This document shows, piece by piece, positions 37,039 to 49,946 of a DNA stretch of 64,000 nt. The translations under genes were made by a program, and so were the position numbers. The notes beneath the pieces are model-generated. The model had not been told where the DNA came from and did no database searches. It saw only the letters and a program-made list of their open reading frames with translations. The stretch is from positions 85,000 to 148,999 of the forward strand of contig ML978239.1 of NCBI GenBank assembly GCA_010015745.1. The letters run 5' to 3'. The first letter of the stretch is position 1. Each line of letters opens with the position of its first letter. The DNA is from Setomelanomma holmii (lineage: Eukaryota; Ascomycota; Dothideomycetes; Pleosporales; Phaeosphaeriaceae).

Positions 37039-38314
37039 GATAGACTTTACCCGTATTATGACTCAGTGCAAGTAGCTGCAAACAATTGTTTCCAATGACG
37101 AGAGATCACTGGGACACCAAACGAGAAAGGTAAGAGTAAGTACTTATGGTTTAACAGCCTTGAGATTGGAGCGGCGCAATCGTGGCCGTGCACGTCAACC
37201 TAGGCAGGTTTCAGGCAACAACAGCCTCCCTTCCATAAGCGAGCGAAAGATCGTAGGTTGCAACTGCAGAGATCCTACTAAGCAATGCTTACTTATCGAT
37301 CGAGACACCATATCCAAGGTTATCAGATAGACTGATGATACACCTAGCCATGCTTAAGCGTACCGAGGTGGGCATTCCTCGCGAGGCGAACACAAGTAGA
37401 GGGTCTCCTGTGAATTTTGGTACATGTGGCCAGTGGCTATCACCATCAATCCACGGTCAGCGTCGTCCCAGAATCATCTCCAAAACGCTCTGACAATAGG
37501 GACAAGTCCACTATGACTTGCTAGATTCGTAGAAGTACAGAGGAAGCGCATGACATGTGGCGTGCGACTGCTGTGCGCGGCTCAACTGCGCCTTGCATAC
37601 ATACCCAAGTCCGACAACCCAAACGGTGGACGCACATCGTGCAGATCGACAATATCCAATCCTTTGGAAGCCAATCAATACAATTTAACGATACCAGAGC
37701 CACGGAAGTGGTGTCGGTGTAAGTTAAGGCCTTTGGGACACGTTCCCACTGCTGTTCAGCGAGTCCTTCGCTGCTCTTATTCTCTGCGATCAATGGACAG
37801 CCATAATGAAGCATCACAGTACATCATCCGAACTCCTTGCCGACATGAATGTTGGATAGCCTGACGATATCGAGATTGCTTGGGAGAGTTTCGAGACCAG
37901 ATCGAAATAGCCGCTCGATACATCAAATCCATCTGTGAATGCCGCTCCCACGTGGTGTTACCGGTAAGATCGACCAGGCCATCGGATGCATCAAGCCTTG
38001 TGCACCAACAACAGCCGTGCCATCACAGGAATTGCCGGTCATCGATTTCGGTTAAGTCAAACATCGGACCATCAGCTATCGCCAAAACAGCTTCGAGATT
38101 GGCCAAGACTAACCCCGCGAACATTTCCCCGCACGCCACCCGAGTTGAACCCCTGTTACATTGAGCGACATGGGGCGCCTCCACATTTTAGCACAGTTGA
38201 AGAGTCTGAATTTATGCGAGACGTTTGGTGCTTTAATGAATCGCGTTGGATCTTGATTGCGACCTTCTTCATCCTCACCTGGGCAGCAAACCGACACAGG
38301 ATACGAACGCAAAC
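37039..38314. promoter_or_regulatory. Divergent intergenic region upstream of the MFS transporter
   Basis: About 1.28 kb between divergent start codons. Short frames (for example 37521-37864 on both strands) have no recognised motifs. I see no repeat or RNA gene; it presumably holds both promoters. Confidence 0.45.
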
Positions 38315-40047
38315 ATGCCGTTGGGTATCATCGACGATAACAAACTCGAGCATGTTCCTGGAACAGCGCCCTTGAGCGAACTTGGTCGCACAGATCTTGA
38401 GGTTGCCGCCTCAGGCATCGATCGCGGTCTTCTCAAGCACGACGCGACCGGTACAATCGTCCTTGTGCCTCAACCATCGGATTCGCCCGATGACCCATAC
38501 AACTGGCCGAGATGGAAGAAAGAGATGTTCACCGTTGTTATCGCATATGGATGTGGTTGCGTAGGAGGTGAGAATGTGCTTCAACAAGGATCTCGCACCT
38601 ACTAACAGTCACAGCGGTTGGACCTCTCTTGACTCCGGCCTTCGTACCTCTCGCGACTGACTTCGGTGTTCCGCTTCAACGCTTTACGCTTGGCTGCAAT
38701 GGTTCCTGCATCGTTGCCATCGCCGCTGGTTCTCTGCTGTGCAACACACTAGCCGTCAAAGTCGGAAAACGACCAATCTACCTCCTCACCACGCTTGGAT
38801 TAGCTGTATCATGTTTCTGGGCGGCAGAGGTCAAGAGCTTCGGCTCTTTGGCAGCTGCAAGAACCGTTCAAGGATTCTGCATGGCGCCTTTCGAGGCTTT
38901 AATTCCGGCATCGGTCGCGGATATCTGGCACGTACATGACAGAGGCTTTAGAATGGCTATCTTCAACCTCGGCGTACTTGGTGGCATCAACCTTGCTGGG
39001 CCGATTGCTGGATCTGTTATTCAAGAAGGCTCGTACAGAATTTGCATGCATGGGATGGGAGGAGCGTTCGTGTTGATGCTGCTCCTTGTTATCTTCTTCA
39101 TGCCTGAGTCCGCATTCTCGCGACGAGGCGTCCTCAACATCGATACCAGCGATAAGACCGTTACAATTGGCAAGTCAGAGATTGAGAAGGTTGAGCAGGT
39201 CGAGGAGCATCCGACGGCAAGCACTATGTTCGAACCTAGGATGTCGTTCACCAAGTCGCTTCTTCCTTGGTCCGGCTATTGGGACCATGTCTCATTCTGG
39301 AGGACCCTACTTCGTCCATTCGTCATGATACTGTCGCCTATCGTCATGTGGGCCACACTGTTGTTTACCATTTGCATCTCTTGGCTGGTGCTGATCTCAA
39401 TTACACTCTCGCAAATCTTCTCCGCGCCACCCTACAACTTCAGTGTCAGCGCAGTTGGCGCAACAAACGTATCGTCTTTCGTCGCCTCGGTCATCGCAAC
39501 ACTAGTTGCCGGATATGTTATCGATGGTGTTGCTAAGTACATGTCGACTCGCAACCATGGTACCTTTGGTCAGTAACCTGACTTCCTTGCGCTTCCCTTA
39601 ACTGACAAGACTACAGAGCCCGAGTTCCGCCTCCCGGTCATGATCACATACCTCATCTTCACAGCGACAGGCTTCTTCGCCTGGGGAGAGTCTCTCTACA
39701 AACAGGATCCCTGGCCCATCCCCGTCATCGTCTGCATGGGCCTAATCAACCTCGGCGTACAACTCGGCACCACCAGCGTCGTCACATATGTCAGCGACTG
39801 CCATCGCGAGCAATCCGCCGAAGCGTTCGCTATTATGAACTTCATCAAGAACATGTTTGCTTTTGGGCTCACGTTCTACGCGAACGACTGGCTTGCGGTG
39901 CAGGGTGTTAGGAGTGCGTTCTTTGTGATTGGCGGCACGACGGTGGCGGTTACGTTGACGACGATTCCGATGTATATCTATGGGAAGAGAGCGAGGAGTT
40001 GGGTGTATAGGTATAAGCTATTGGACAGGGTATTGAAGACGGAGTAG
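38315..40047 (+). CDS. MFS transporter, DHA1/HOL1-like
   Basis: Twelve-span proton antiporter-type carrier. Exons 38315-38567, 38615-39568, 39617-40047 give 545 aa. The soluble N-terminus carries the stretch GLLKHDATGTIVLVPQPSDS, with DDPYNWPRWKKE just before helix 1, typical of fungal DHA1 proteins related to HOL1 and of polyamine or drug carriers. Helices follow (VIAYGCGCVGGAVGPLLTPAF; LAVKVGKRPIYL as the motif A region; ARTVQGFCMAPFEALIPASVADIW). A central cytoplasmic loop (about 225-300) separates the halves. The C-terminus is short and basic. Substrate cannot be told from sequence. Convergent with the zinc-ribbon gene, 200 bp apart. Confidence 0.88.
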
Positions 40048-40247
40048 GCCAACCAAGAGGCTGCTGGAGCGTGTACTGGTCATGGTGTGACGGGTAACAA
40101 TGCTGCATTGTGATCACAGTGGGGAAGTCGTATGGATTGCACAGCAATGCAGAATTGAGATGAACTAGTCACCTTCGACGTTGTTCCTATTGAACGCCGC
40201 GCTCAATTCCCTTAAGTCATGCCTCCAATCGTTCCAAGTCTCCTCTT

Positions 40248-40855
40248 TCATTCATCCTCCGTAGCAGTTCGCCCCGCAACATCTGGCAATTCCGACACTG
40301 CTTGCAGTCCGCCATCATCTCGCAGCAACTCCCGCTCACCTATAGTCATCGTCCGAGGAGGTGCAACCTCCCCAGGCATAAAGTGCTGCGGCAATGGCTC
40401 TCGACAATCTTTATTTTGGCACCACCATGTCTCCTTCCAAACTTCGCTCGGATAATTGAGATGACCACACTTCACACAATTATAGCCATCCTCATCTCTC
40501 GATAGTCCAGATGCAGCCTTGGTCTTGTCCCCGGAATCTCTTCTAGGTAGCTTGAATCTGTCCTTACGTAAGCGGTCTGCAGCCTCATAGGAATGTTTAA
40601 TGTACGGTGGAGCTACTGCGCCTTGATTTGTTGGGACGCTTCGTGTGATGTTCTGGTCTGCTGGAGGTGTTGAGGCCATGCCGGCTGTGAGTCGGCTTTG
40701 CTGCAACCAACGCTGCTTCTGCCTGTGAGTTTTTAGTGTATCGCTCCATGATGGAGTTTGAACGTGACTTGCGCATTCTTCTGCACATCTTCGGGTGAAA
40801 GTCTTTCTGAGCCCAGATCCTTGGACGAGTCATTTTGATTTTGTGAGTTACTCAT
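40248..40855 (-). CDS. Small zinc-ribbon protein of unknown function
   Basis: Exons 40855-40769 and 40718-40248 give 185 aa; the 50-nt intron has a weak donor (GTCACG), so the first exon is tentative. The distinguishing feature is a zinc-ribbon-like segment, NCVKCGHLNYPSEVWKETWW followed by CQNKDC (CxxC and CxxxxC, about residues 110-140). Around it are basic, disordered sequences (RLRKDRFKLPRRDSGDK) and an acidic tail. Zinc binding is inferred from the cysteine spacing. Could bind nucleic acid or protein; no family is recognised. Confidence 0.6.
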
Positions 40856-41170
40856 CTTGCTGATGGTTTCGATACTAGTATCAATGAATGGCCCTAGATC
40901 GCCACACCTCTTCGATTGTGCTTTATGATGTTGTCGATATAATCAAGAACAATGAAGAGAATCGCAAGGTGTTATATATGCTTATCTGACTCCTCGAAGC
41001 TCGTAGTCACGCCGCTTTCGGATCATGCATAGCTGTCGTCACCATGTACATAGAGCTCCATGACTGAAGTGCCCTTGAGCATAGACCGCATGTTGGGTCC
41101 CGCTCTGGAGGGTGATGCGAGGCAGAGTCGGAGTACGAATCGACTGTACATGATCATAGACTATCTTCTG
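40856..41170. other. Short intergenic stretch
   Basis: About 0.3 kb between two minus-strand genes: promoter of the zinc-ribbon gene and 3' flank of GCN2. Nothing else seen. Confidence 0.4.
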
Positions 41171-44100
41171 CTAATTCTCCAAGTCGTATAGCAGGCATCC
41201 TCCAGACCTGAAGTTGTACACAAAAGCCTTGCCGCCCTCGCCAGTGCCCTTCCCTTCCTCACTCTTAGTCTCATACCAACGTGCTCTGTACTTGAGCAGC
41301 AAGTCGTGCAACTCCTGCAAATACTTTCTCTCCGCAATTGGCATCTTCTGAATCGCCTGGCGCCATGAGTCGGGATCACTTAGTCTCGTTTCCCGAATCA
41401 GGTTCATGGCTTCTTCCTTGGTCTCTATGGCCGCAATAGGAGCAGCTTGGAAAGATGCAAGGAGCTCCGAAGAGCGAGTTTGCGCTGCCTCGACGATCGA
41501 CCATTTATTTGACTTCTTGGATCGGTGCTGAGCAATGAGTACGTCGACATTTGATTTGGACGATGAGGTTGCGGTTTGACCTGTGGATGTAATAGCTCTG
41601 ATGAGACGCTGTGCAGCGCTGCCTTCACGCGCTTCACGGTCACGAAGTTCGTTTCGAAGGTAATTGAGCAAGTCACCGGTGCGTAGATCGGTGTCTTCTT
41701 TCTTTGCGATGGATTTAATTTTGAGTTCTGGTTTGTCTGGTGCAAGTCCATGCTTGATGACGATGACCCAGCTGTGCCTATCATCGCGGTAATGCCGGAG
41801 TATGTCTTCGATGGAGTGCGCGTCGACAGCAAGTTCCGCTGTGTAGCCATGCGCGATGAGCTCGGATACCAGCTTGACGCCGGCTGAGCGCAGCACGTTG
41901 GAGTCAAAGCTGGCCACAAGGCAGTCACAACGACGCGGCATCCATGAGACTGACGGCGTATCTTCCTCGGAGTGCTTTTTCAGGAACGTCGATTTCTCCG
42001 GCTTCTTGAGATAACGTGTCATCGAGTTGACGAGCCTATCCCATCCTATTTTGACGCCGACCGCATGATAGCCTGCATTCGATTGCGAATGGCCAGTGCC
42101 TTTAGGACGATACTCTTCGATCAACTTGTCGTATCGGCCACCTGCGGCGAGGACTTCGCGCTGCTTAGTATCGAATACGCACTGAAACAAGATGCCCCCT
42201 TCGTAAAATTTGTCATTGAAGCAGCTCAGTACACTGATGTAGATCTTGCGTTTGACGTTCCAAAGCTTCATATAATTGACGACAGAGCTCAAGTGGGCAA
42301 AGATTGCATGCGTTCGGTCAAGATACTTGGTGCCCTCAAACATGCGTCGAAGCTTCGCGAAAGCCTTGTCTGGCGTGTCCCTCCAGTCGAAACGGGCAAG
42401 GTCGTCCAGCGAGGTAGATGAGATTCCGATGTCCGAGGATCGCAACTCATTACGAATCGCTTGCCAGCTGTTCTTCATAATGTTGAGCTTCTCGAGGACA
42501 GCTTTCACAGCTGGTCGCTGAGGTGCACTTATTCTGCAGAAGTCCATGATCATCTCAAGGAGATCGGCATGATTGAGGTGAAAGCACATTTGTGTGGAGC
42601 CGAAAGAAGGAAACTCATCAATGATCTCGTCAACGACTTTCAAGACTTCGGCCTCTTTCAAAGCAAGGTCGAGAGTGTCGTAGGATAGTATGTCAAAATC
42701 TGCCTCGCCGCTACTGCGAGGTGCACCCCCGGTATAGTTGTCTCGGAAGACCTGACCAATGGTGAATGTCTTCTCCAGGAAGGGTGCGCCTCGGCCTATG
42801 CTGCGAGCGTATGGCAAAGTCAGATCATAAGGGAGCTGAACAAGGGTTCCTGACGGATCGAAAAGCTTCACAACGTTGTTGTTGGCATAATGATCCGACC
42901 AAGGCAGCAATAGCTGGCGCTGAACCTCAACTGCGCCATGGCCTCGAAATACCATCGCCAATCTGTCTTTGACAAGATTTTGCAACAAGACATCATTCGC
43001 CTTCATCGTATTCGTGGCTATACCCATGTCCCAAGCATAGTCTCGGGCTTGCGTATCTGGCTTCTGCGAGAATAAAGCAGCCATCATTTTGGTGTAGTGA
43101 GGTGAGTTTCGATCGGACAAGGCTTTTAATGCTTCCTTGACTGCCTCGTCTTCGATTTGCACAGGTACTTTTCCCGTACGCAACAGTTCAGCACAACTAG
43201 GTCGCTCAGACGGGCGATGACTGATGAGCGATTCGATAATGCTGCCCTGTAGAGACTTTTCGGGCGTTTGGAATTCCGATGGCAACTCATGTTTCCTCTC
43301 ACGCAAGACACGGATGGTTTTGTCCCGCTCCATAGCTGTCGCCAATTGAAAACACATCTCAAAGAAAATGATGCCCATTGCGTACATGTCGACCTTGTTG
43401 TTATAGCTGCCGGTCATGTTGGAACTGAGTTCTGGCGCTACGTAAAGCGCGGTCCCCACACTTCGGGTCATGTCGCCATCTTGAATGCCGGCGGAGACTT
43501 TCTTGTCCGATCTTTGATACTGTCCACTTGTTGCCAGGCCGAAGTCTCCAATCTTGGGGATCTTCGCGACGTCGATGAAGATGTTGTCTGGTTTCAGGTC
43601 TCGATGAATTATGTTGTGTCCGTGAATATGTGAGAGCCCTTCCAGCATCTGTCGAAAGAGCCTCCAGTACTCTTCCGGCTCGTCATAGAGGCCTCTGCGT
43701 ATGAGATCGCGAAGAGTTTGCTTTTCGCAGAACTCCATTTGGATGTAAAGAATGGAACGAACTGGTCGATGCGCGTGGGAATTTGACGTTGTGCGTCTCT
43801 TGACTAGCGGTGAGCGAGCTCCGGCACTCGCAGTTCCTGTATCACCTTTTGCAAGCCATTAGCTACCCACACTGCCGGCAACGAGAGCATTGCGACTCAC
43901 CAGAATCCGATCCAAAGACGACCGCGCCATCTTCATCCTCTTCGGATTCGCTATCGGACCCGAACTCGATCTTCGGATACCCACTTGAACTGATGAAGTC
44001 CAAACCTTGAGTGCTTTTGCTGTAGTCCACACTATCCGTACCATTTTGCGAATGTCCGGAGCCAGTATCGGATTCATCAGAGTCGAATGTGGTAGAATCA

Positions 44101-46175
44101 TCGTCGTCTGCCTCAGACATGCCAAACACATCTTCTTCTGGCCACGCCGTGTAGTAACGCACCACGCATGGGTGATTGAGCCGTGACAGCAACATGACTT
44201 CGGACAGAACCTCGGTGAGTGCCGATGCAGACTTTTGCTTGATCTTTTTGATGGCATAGATGCGACCATCGACTTTGTTGCGCGCTTTCACGACAACGCC
44301 ATAGCCTCCTTTGCCCAAGCGCCCCTGCTCCACCCAATCCGTAGCATATCGAGAATAGGATCCACCAACGCCAGAAGAGGACTCACGCCGAAGCTTGAAG
44401 TGAGCCATGGAGGTTGAAGAATGCCGGGAGCGCATAGGTGTAGTCGGTCGCTCGTATACTGGTACATCATCTCGCAGGAATTCACAAGGAATGAGATCGA
44501 AAGCAGATGGCCTCTTCTTTGGATCGGGCTTGAAGAACTTCCTCATCATATCTTGGAGCGGTTCCGAGCAACCCAGGCTGTCCGAAAGATCTTTGGGTGA
44601 GTTGTGTTTCTGTGGTGCATCAAGACCGAACAGCATCTGGAGGAACACGACACCAAGATCCCACACATCACTCTTGCGTGTGCGCCGAGAATCTTGAGCA
44701 AGTTCAGCAGCGACCCAAAATGCTGTTCTTGATGTCGTGGACGGCTGCTCGCCCCGGCATAGGGTTTGCATGTGATGCAAACTGTCTTGAAAGCTTGCAT
44801 CTGCCAGATTGACCGATATCCCTCCTGTAGCAGACTTCTTCAGCAGAATGTTCCGGGGATGGATGCGCTTGTGAACAACGCCGTTTCGGTGCAAAAAGTC
44901 AAGTGCTTCCAGCAACTCGATCGTCCAGGACCGAACTTTGGTGACTGATATCTGCCCGTCGTCCTCTAGCTTTTCGCCTAGCGAGCCTTTGTTGGCGTGC
45001 TCCATCAGAATATTGAGCTCCCACCCAGCGGTAGGTAGATGCTCGATCTTGAAGTCCAGCACAGTCATGACTGCATTCTGCCGGAGTCGCTTGATCTCTT
45101 CCATTTCTTCTTCAAACTCCATAATTGCCTTCTTGAGTTGAGGCCCCGCAGATGCGTTCCCACCGCCTACACGGGTACGCTTGAGCACCAGAGTCACTGT
45201 GGTGGATGTACCCACAGGCTTCACCAGTAGGTCTTCAGTGACTGGGCCTGTGTGGAATGGTATCAGTCCTTCAACGACGCTGCAATCTATCACAGTGTCA
45301 TCATGCTGGAATGTGATTGTCCTGTCGAAGGACACAGAGTTGGCTTTTTTCTCGGTTGGAAAGTAAGAAGTCGGGGCGAGCCCAGAAGTTCTGTTCTTCC
45401 TCTTCGCCATCATGTCTTTTCGACGCATCTCGTCGCTGACCATCTGCTGCAGTATTCGCTCTTCTTCGGCCTTTTCCTCGTCTCGCTTCTTTTGCAGCTC
45501 CTCTTCATGCGTCTTGGCAACCTCGGCTGCTGCTGCTTCCTGAACCGCACGTTCAGCCTCGAGGTTTTCGAAAGTGCCATCGTTCTCGCGAACTGCAACT
45601 TCGTCTTCGAGGACATCCTGGATGGCGGTCGCTATTTCGTGAATCATGACTTCACCAAGCAGCTCTTTCGGCCGTGTCTTGACTACATCTTGAAGTTTGG
45701 CCCAGGTTCTCTTTCTCAAGTTGGTCGCATTCTCCAGGGTCAAGGCAGGTAGAGACTTGGGGTAAGTCGCAGTAATCTTGGCACACAAGGTGACTGAGAT
45801 ATCGTCGTTGGAGAAAGATCTCAATTTGAGACGGAGGACTCGATCTGTGGTTTTCTGAAGAGCTATCAGCACCTCGATGTGATTGGCTGTTGACTCATCG
45901 CCAGAGTGTGAAATATAGACGTGTGAATGTCAAGAACTTACACTCCATGCGCCTTTCGCTTCACACTCTTCGTAGTCATCCATGAAAACGGCTTTCAAGA
46001 CTTCGCGCTCATCTTCTTGTGCCTTCTCGTAGGTCTCAGTCGGTTGTGAGACGACGGGAGGGCGGCTAGATAGCGTCTCCTTGATCGGACTCGTGGCTGG
46101 CGAACCGCCATTTGCACAGCTTGTGAGAACACTTTGCTGTTGCTTTTTGTTTTTGGTTGTTTTATGCGGTGCCAT
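41171..46175 (-). CDS. GCN2: eIF2alpha kinase GCN2 (general amino acid control)
   Basis: Senses uncharged tRNA and phosphorylates eIF2alpha, lowering general translation and raising that of the GCN4/CPC1-type activator. Exons 46175-45942, 45854-43901, 43836-41171 give 1617 aa (yeast 1659). Order: N-terminal RWD domain (about 45-175, GCN1 contact); charged coil; pseudokinase (about 280-540, HKRIHPRN instead of HRDxxxxN and LADAS instead of DFG); kinase domain with GRLGKGGYGVV near 589, IYAIKKIK near 614, a long acidic insert (about 660-745), HRDLKPDN, GDFGLA and SVGTALYVAPE; HisRS-like domain (from about 1000, with AAGGRYDKLIEEYRP); and a basic C-terminal ribosome-binding domain. All catalytic motifs intact. 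Divergent from the Cut12-domain gene. Confidence 0.97.
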
Positions 46176-46732
46176 TCTGGGCAGTCGTGTGGTTGGATGA
46201 AGGACCCGTCATGGAAAAGCTTGACGGAGAGACGAGCAGCCGAAGCTGCTGCCCTTTACACTGCAGACATTTCGAACACTCGAGCGTTGGAGTGGAAGCA
46301 TGCAGGACATGATGAGGCGCAAAGCCCTCCATCGCCAGCACATCTGGAAGTAGCGGTGGTGGGGGCAATGCTGGCAGATGTGGACCCCGCTAGCGCTAGC
46401 GATCGCCGGCAGGCGCTAGTGGCCGCGACGCGACTTCCCCATGCCTCGAGCTTTGGACAGGCCAAACATTCGACATTCATCCTTGCACGCGCCAGAACAG
46501 TAATACCTTCACATCGCATAGTGACTCAAAGACGCCTTTACGAGCGACGGTCTCACCAATCGAACGTCATTCGACCACCAATCGCGCAGCACGCCTTCGT
46601 TTTGAACGAGTAAACAAACCGCCAAACAACTTTGCTACATGATTACACACCTGCTGTGTATCCTCCGCGCCTACTTCTGGATGCACTGAGCTCTGCGTGT
46701 CTCTGCTGTATGCTCTGCTGAGGGCATTTAAG
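46176..46732. promoter_or_regulatory. Divergent promoter GCN2 / Cut12-domain gene
   Basis: About 0.56 kb between divergent start codons. It must contain both promoters; I see no obvious consensus element and no gene. Confidence 0.5.
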
Positions 46733-48681
46733 ATGTTCTCGTGGATTACGGGCCCGCGCATCACGAATGTAATAGAAGACTTGCAGCCGGGTGCGTAGCA
46801 GTGCTTATCCGCACATAGCGGTATGCTAACAGCTGTACAGAAAACAACTATGAGTCCACATTTCTTGACGCACCTGAAACACCTGCGCATCAATTTGCCG
46901 TGAACGCCTTCAAGCAAGCAATATTCGGCACTCCAGCGCCAGAGGACGCAAATAATACCTCGAAGAAGCTAGACAAGAGGGCAAAGCTCGACGCAGCAAA
47001 CGCGAAGGCTATCGAGCTGCCCACACCGACCGAGGATGCACCTTCCCTGTCACCTTCAAAGCAACCAGGAGGCATACTCATGACACCTGGCACTGCAAGA
47101 AAAGGACGAAAAACAGTAGCTTTTGGTTCACAAGTGGTGGACAACGAGGGCAAGCGTGGCAACGTTGGCAAGAGCGGGATGCCGAACGACTGTCCAGGCA
47201 AATTTCCTAGTCCGTGGACGCCAGGCACTCAGTTGAAGCTCGAACCGGGAAGTGATAAGCGACCGCGCACGAAGCTCACAGAGGCACTTCTCGATGCACG
47301 AACCACTACACAGCCAATAACTGGGCAGAAGGCTAAATCGAAAGATGATAGCGACATTACCATCGATCTTGGAGCGCCTCGATCCGAGTCTGGAAAGTAC
47401 TGGAAGGAACAGTACGAAAACTATGCAGAGAGGAGCGAAAAGGAGATGAAGAAGGTTATCGCAAAGCAACAACTGGCAAAGAAGTTTGCAATGAAGAAAG
47501 ACGCAGAAGTGACAGAGCTGGCCACGAAACTCGAGCAGGAACGTAAGAAGTTTAGGCAGCGAGACCGGGAGCTGGAGCAGCAGAATAATGATTTCCAAGA
47601 GAGGCTGCGTAAAGCCATGGCAGACAATACCTCGGCAACTATCGAGATTGCAGCTCTCAAGGCTCGCATTACTGTTCTGGAGCGGTGCATGGGTACGACT
47701 TCATCAGACGCGCTCGAGAGCAAGCCATTCTTCCAGATATACGAGGACGCGAGCAAGGATGGGCTAGCAGGATCCGCAGACCAAGACAAGGGAGACGAGG
47801 TATCCTTCGCGCCGTCATTAAGCATGGCGTCTTCCAGTAAGGAAAATCAATCCCCCAGGTCTCGTCGACCACGTCACCAGATCATTACAGACACCGCACC
47901 ACGTCTGAACGCTCTGTCCAGATTGGGAACGGCAGAAGACGAAGTCTCCATAATACTTGGAAAGTCGCCACGCGTACTAGTACAATGTGCTGAGAGGCCT
48001 ACTGGGCCAACGACGGCATCTCCGGCTCCTGAACAGTCACCGCACTCACCGCTCAAGACTCGGACAACTGAGCCTACCAAGGAGAATCTGTCGCTGGGTG
48101 CCGCGGTGCCATCTAGCCCGCTGCCTATGCCTTCCCCTGGCATCGATCCTTGGATGCAGTTGAATGATGAGAGCTCAATACCTCAATGCGACAAGATGGC
48201 CATGCCCAGTTACTCCGGAAACCCTTTCTCGAGACCTGAATGGAATCCTCCGCAACGAAAGCACCGACTCACGACATCTGTTTCAGAGTCGAAGCAGACG
48301 AAGACTGCCCTGTCAGGTCGAGAAGCTGTTGAGCCCACTGCAGCGGAGAGGAGGTTGGAACAGTCGCGCAATCGCTCTCAGACAAAGGAGTTGCCTATTC
48401 GCGACAGACAAGCTCCACCCCATGGTACCGTCAAGCCTGATCGAAAGGACAAAGTCAGGCCACACAATACCAATGGAGATGCGCCTACTGATGTGGTTGC
48501 GACTGCACTCCCGTCCCCAACAGATCCTAAATTCGACCTATCGAAAATTACAGCCCATCATGCGGAAGGTTCGTCGCAGGTCAAGAAAGATCGGGCAGAG
48601 ATACTACCAATTGACCGCAAGGAGCAAGCAAGGCGGCGACTCGATGAACGGAAGAGGTTAAAGAAAAATGCTCCTACATGA
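46733..48681 (+). CDS. cut12: Spindle pole body-associated protein with Cut12 domain
   Basis: Exon 46733-46790 (MFSWITGPRITNVIEDLQP) joins over a 50-nt intron to 46841-48681, giving 632 aa. The N-terminal third matches the fungal Cut12 domain: ETPAHQFAVNAFKQAIFGTPAPED, then GGILMTPGTARKGRKTVAFGSQV and SGKYWKEQYENYAERSEKEMKK. A predicted coiled coil runs from about 205 to 320. The C-terminal half is disordered with many Ser/Pro sites and a basic end (DRKEQARRRLDERKRLKK). In fission yeast Cut12 anchors at the spindle pole body and helps activate Plo1 at mitotic entry; the same place of action is inferred here. The short first exon is supported by phase and by the conserved start. Confidence 0.88.
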
Positions 48682-48980
48682 CGTGTGGCGAGTCGAGATC
48701 CAAAACATTTGCGTGCTCTTTTGAGACGTTCAGATTCCTGAAGGCGTTTTGGGACCACATCGCGCTGGGAAGGCTTCATCACAAGCATTTTTATCGGAGT
48801 ATGCGATGATACCTCTTGTGTACCTGATGTTTTCAGGTCATTGGTTTTGCGGTATTGAGACTGCACGTCCTTCATCTAATGGGTATCATGGGACGCATTC
48901 CAAGCATTCCTAACCAGAACTCCAGCAAATGCAACGATCGCTATGTTTGCCACTCCATCGTGCCACCTTGTCCTGCCAAC

Positions 48981-49946
48981 TCATCTCTGCCCTGCAGCAA
49001 TTTCCTCCAATGCCTTCACAACACCTACGGCACTCTTCTCCAGTTTATCCCGCTCAGCTCCTGTTGCCTTCCTCAACACATACTTCGCCACAACATCAGG
49101 CTCCCTACTCTCCGGCCTCCCTATCCCCACACCGACGCGCCACCACTTCGTCGCCCCCAAACTGGCCTGACAACTCTTCAACCCATTATGCCCTTTCGCA
49201 CTCGCACTCCCCTCCTTAATCGTAACCTTGCCCAACTGCGCCTCCAACTCATCATGCACAACCACCAATCTCCCCTCCATACTCGCATCCCCGTATTTCT
49301 GCCTTGTCCCCCTCAACCAGTCGTTATAAGCCCGCCCTACACCACGCCCACTCACATTCATCAAACTCGTGCTCTGCCACAGCGTCCAGTCTTCTTCCAG
49401 CCCGACGGGCGAGCCCTCGATGCGTCGAAAGCCCTGGATTATGCCGAAGGACATGTGTGTTGTGTCGGGGACGGAATATAAGCCGGCTAGACCGCGCTGG
49501 AAGGGCTTGTAGTGTTTAACTGACGAGAGGTAGGTTGTGAGGACGTGCCCGGCGGAGTGCAGCGTGTTGGCGTATGTGCTTCCTGGGTTGCCGATAGAGC
49601 AGACTAGTAGGGGGTATACGGATTGCGCGGCATTTTTGGCGAGGGGCATTGAGTTTGGGATCGCGAAGGCGGAGGTGTTGAGTTGCCGGGTCTTTTTGGG
49701 TGGATTATTTTGGGGTTTGCTGGGGGTTTCGGTGTCGCTGGTTGATGGGGTGGGGAGTGCGGAATCGTGTCTTTGGTGTTTTTGTTTGCGCTTTTCTTTG
49801 CGGCTGAGGGGTATTGTGGTTTCAATTGGTGACTCTACGCCTGAATCTAGAGATGCAGAGGTTTGTAAAATTTCGGGATCGGAGACAGGGATCTGCAATG
49901 CTGCCGTAGGGCTGGCCACGTGCGCACGTGTCGTCGCGTCTGCCAT
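48981..49946 (-). CDS. PTH1: Peptidyl-tRNA hydrolase (PTH1 type)
   Basis: Releases tRNA from peptidyl-tRNAs dropped by the ribosome; the fungal bacterial-type enzyme is usually mitochondrial. Single exon, 321 aa. The catalytic domain starts near residue 110: VCSIGNPGSTYANTLHSAGH contains the asparagine of GNPG and the catalytic histidine of TLHSAGH. VVHDELEAQLGK carries the conserved aspartate, KGHNGLKSCQASLG the substrate-gripping Asn, and RVGVGIGRPESR the end of the fold. The first 110 residues (KEKRKQKHQRHD, TPSTSDTETPSKP) are disordered and basic rather than a classic presequence. Convergent with the Cut12-domain gene and divergent from RAD14. Confidence 0.93.
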   Translation of the reverse strand: MADATTRAHVASPTAALQIPVSDPEILQTSASLDSGVESPIETTIPLSRKEKRKQKHQRHDSALPTPSTSDTETPSKPQNNPPKKTRQLNTSAFAIPNSMPLAKNAAQSVYPLLVCSIGNPGSTYANTLHSAGHVLTTYLSSVKHYKPFQRGLAGLYSVPDTTHMSFGIIQGFRRIEGSPVGLEEDWTLWQSTSLMNVSGRGVGRAYNDWLRGTRQKYGDASMEGRLVVVHDELEAQLGKVTIKEGSASAKGHNGLKSCQASLGATKWWRVGVGIGRPESREPDVVAKYVLRKATGAERDKLEKSAVGVVKALEEIAAGQR

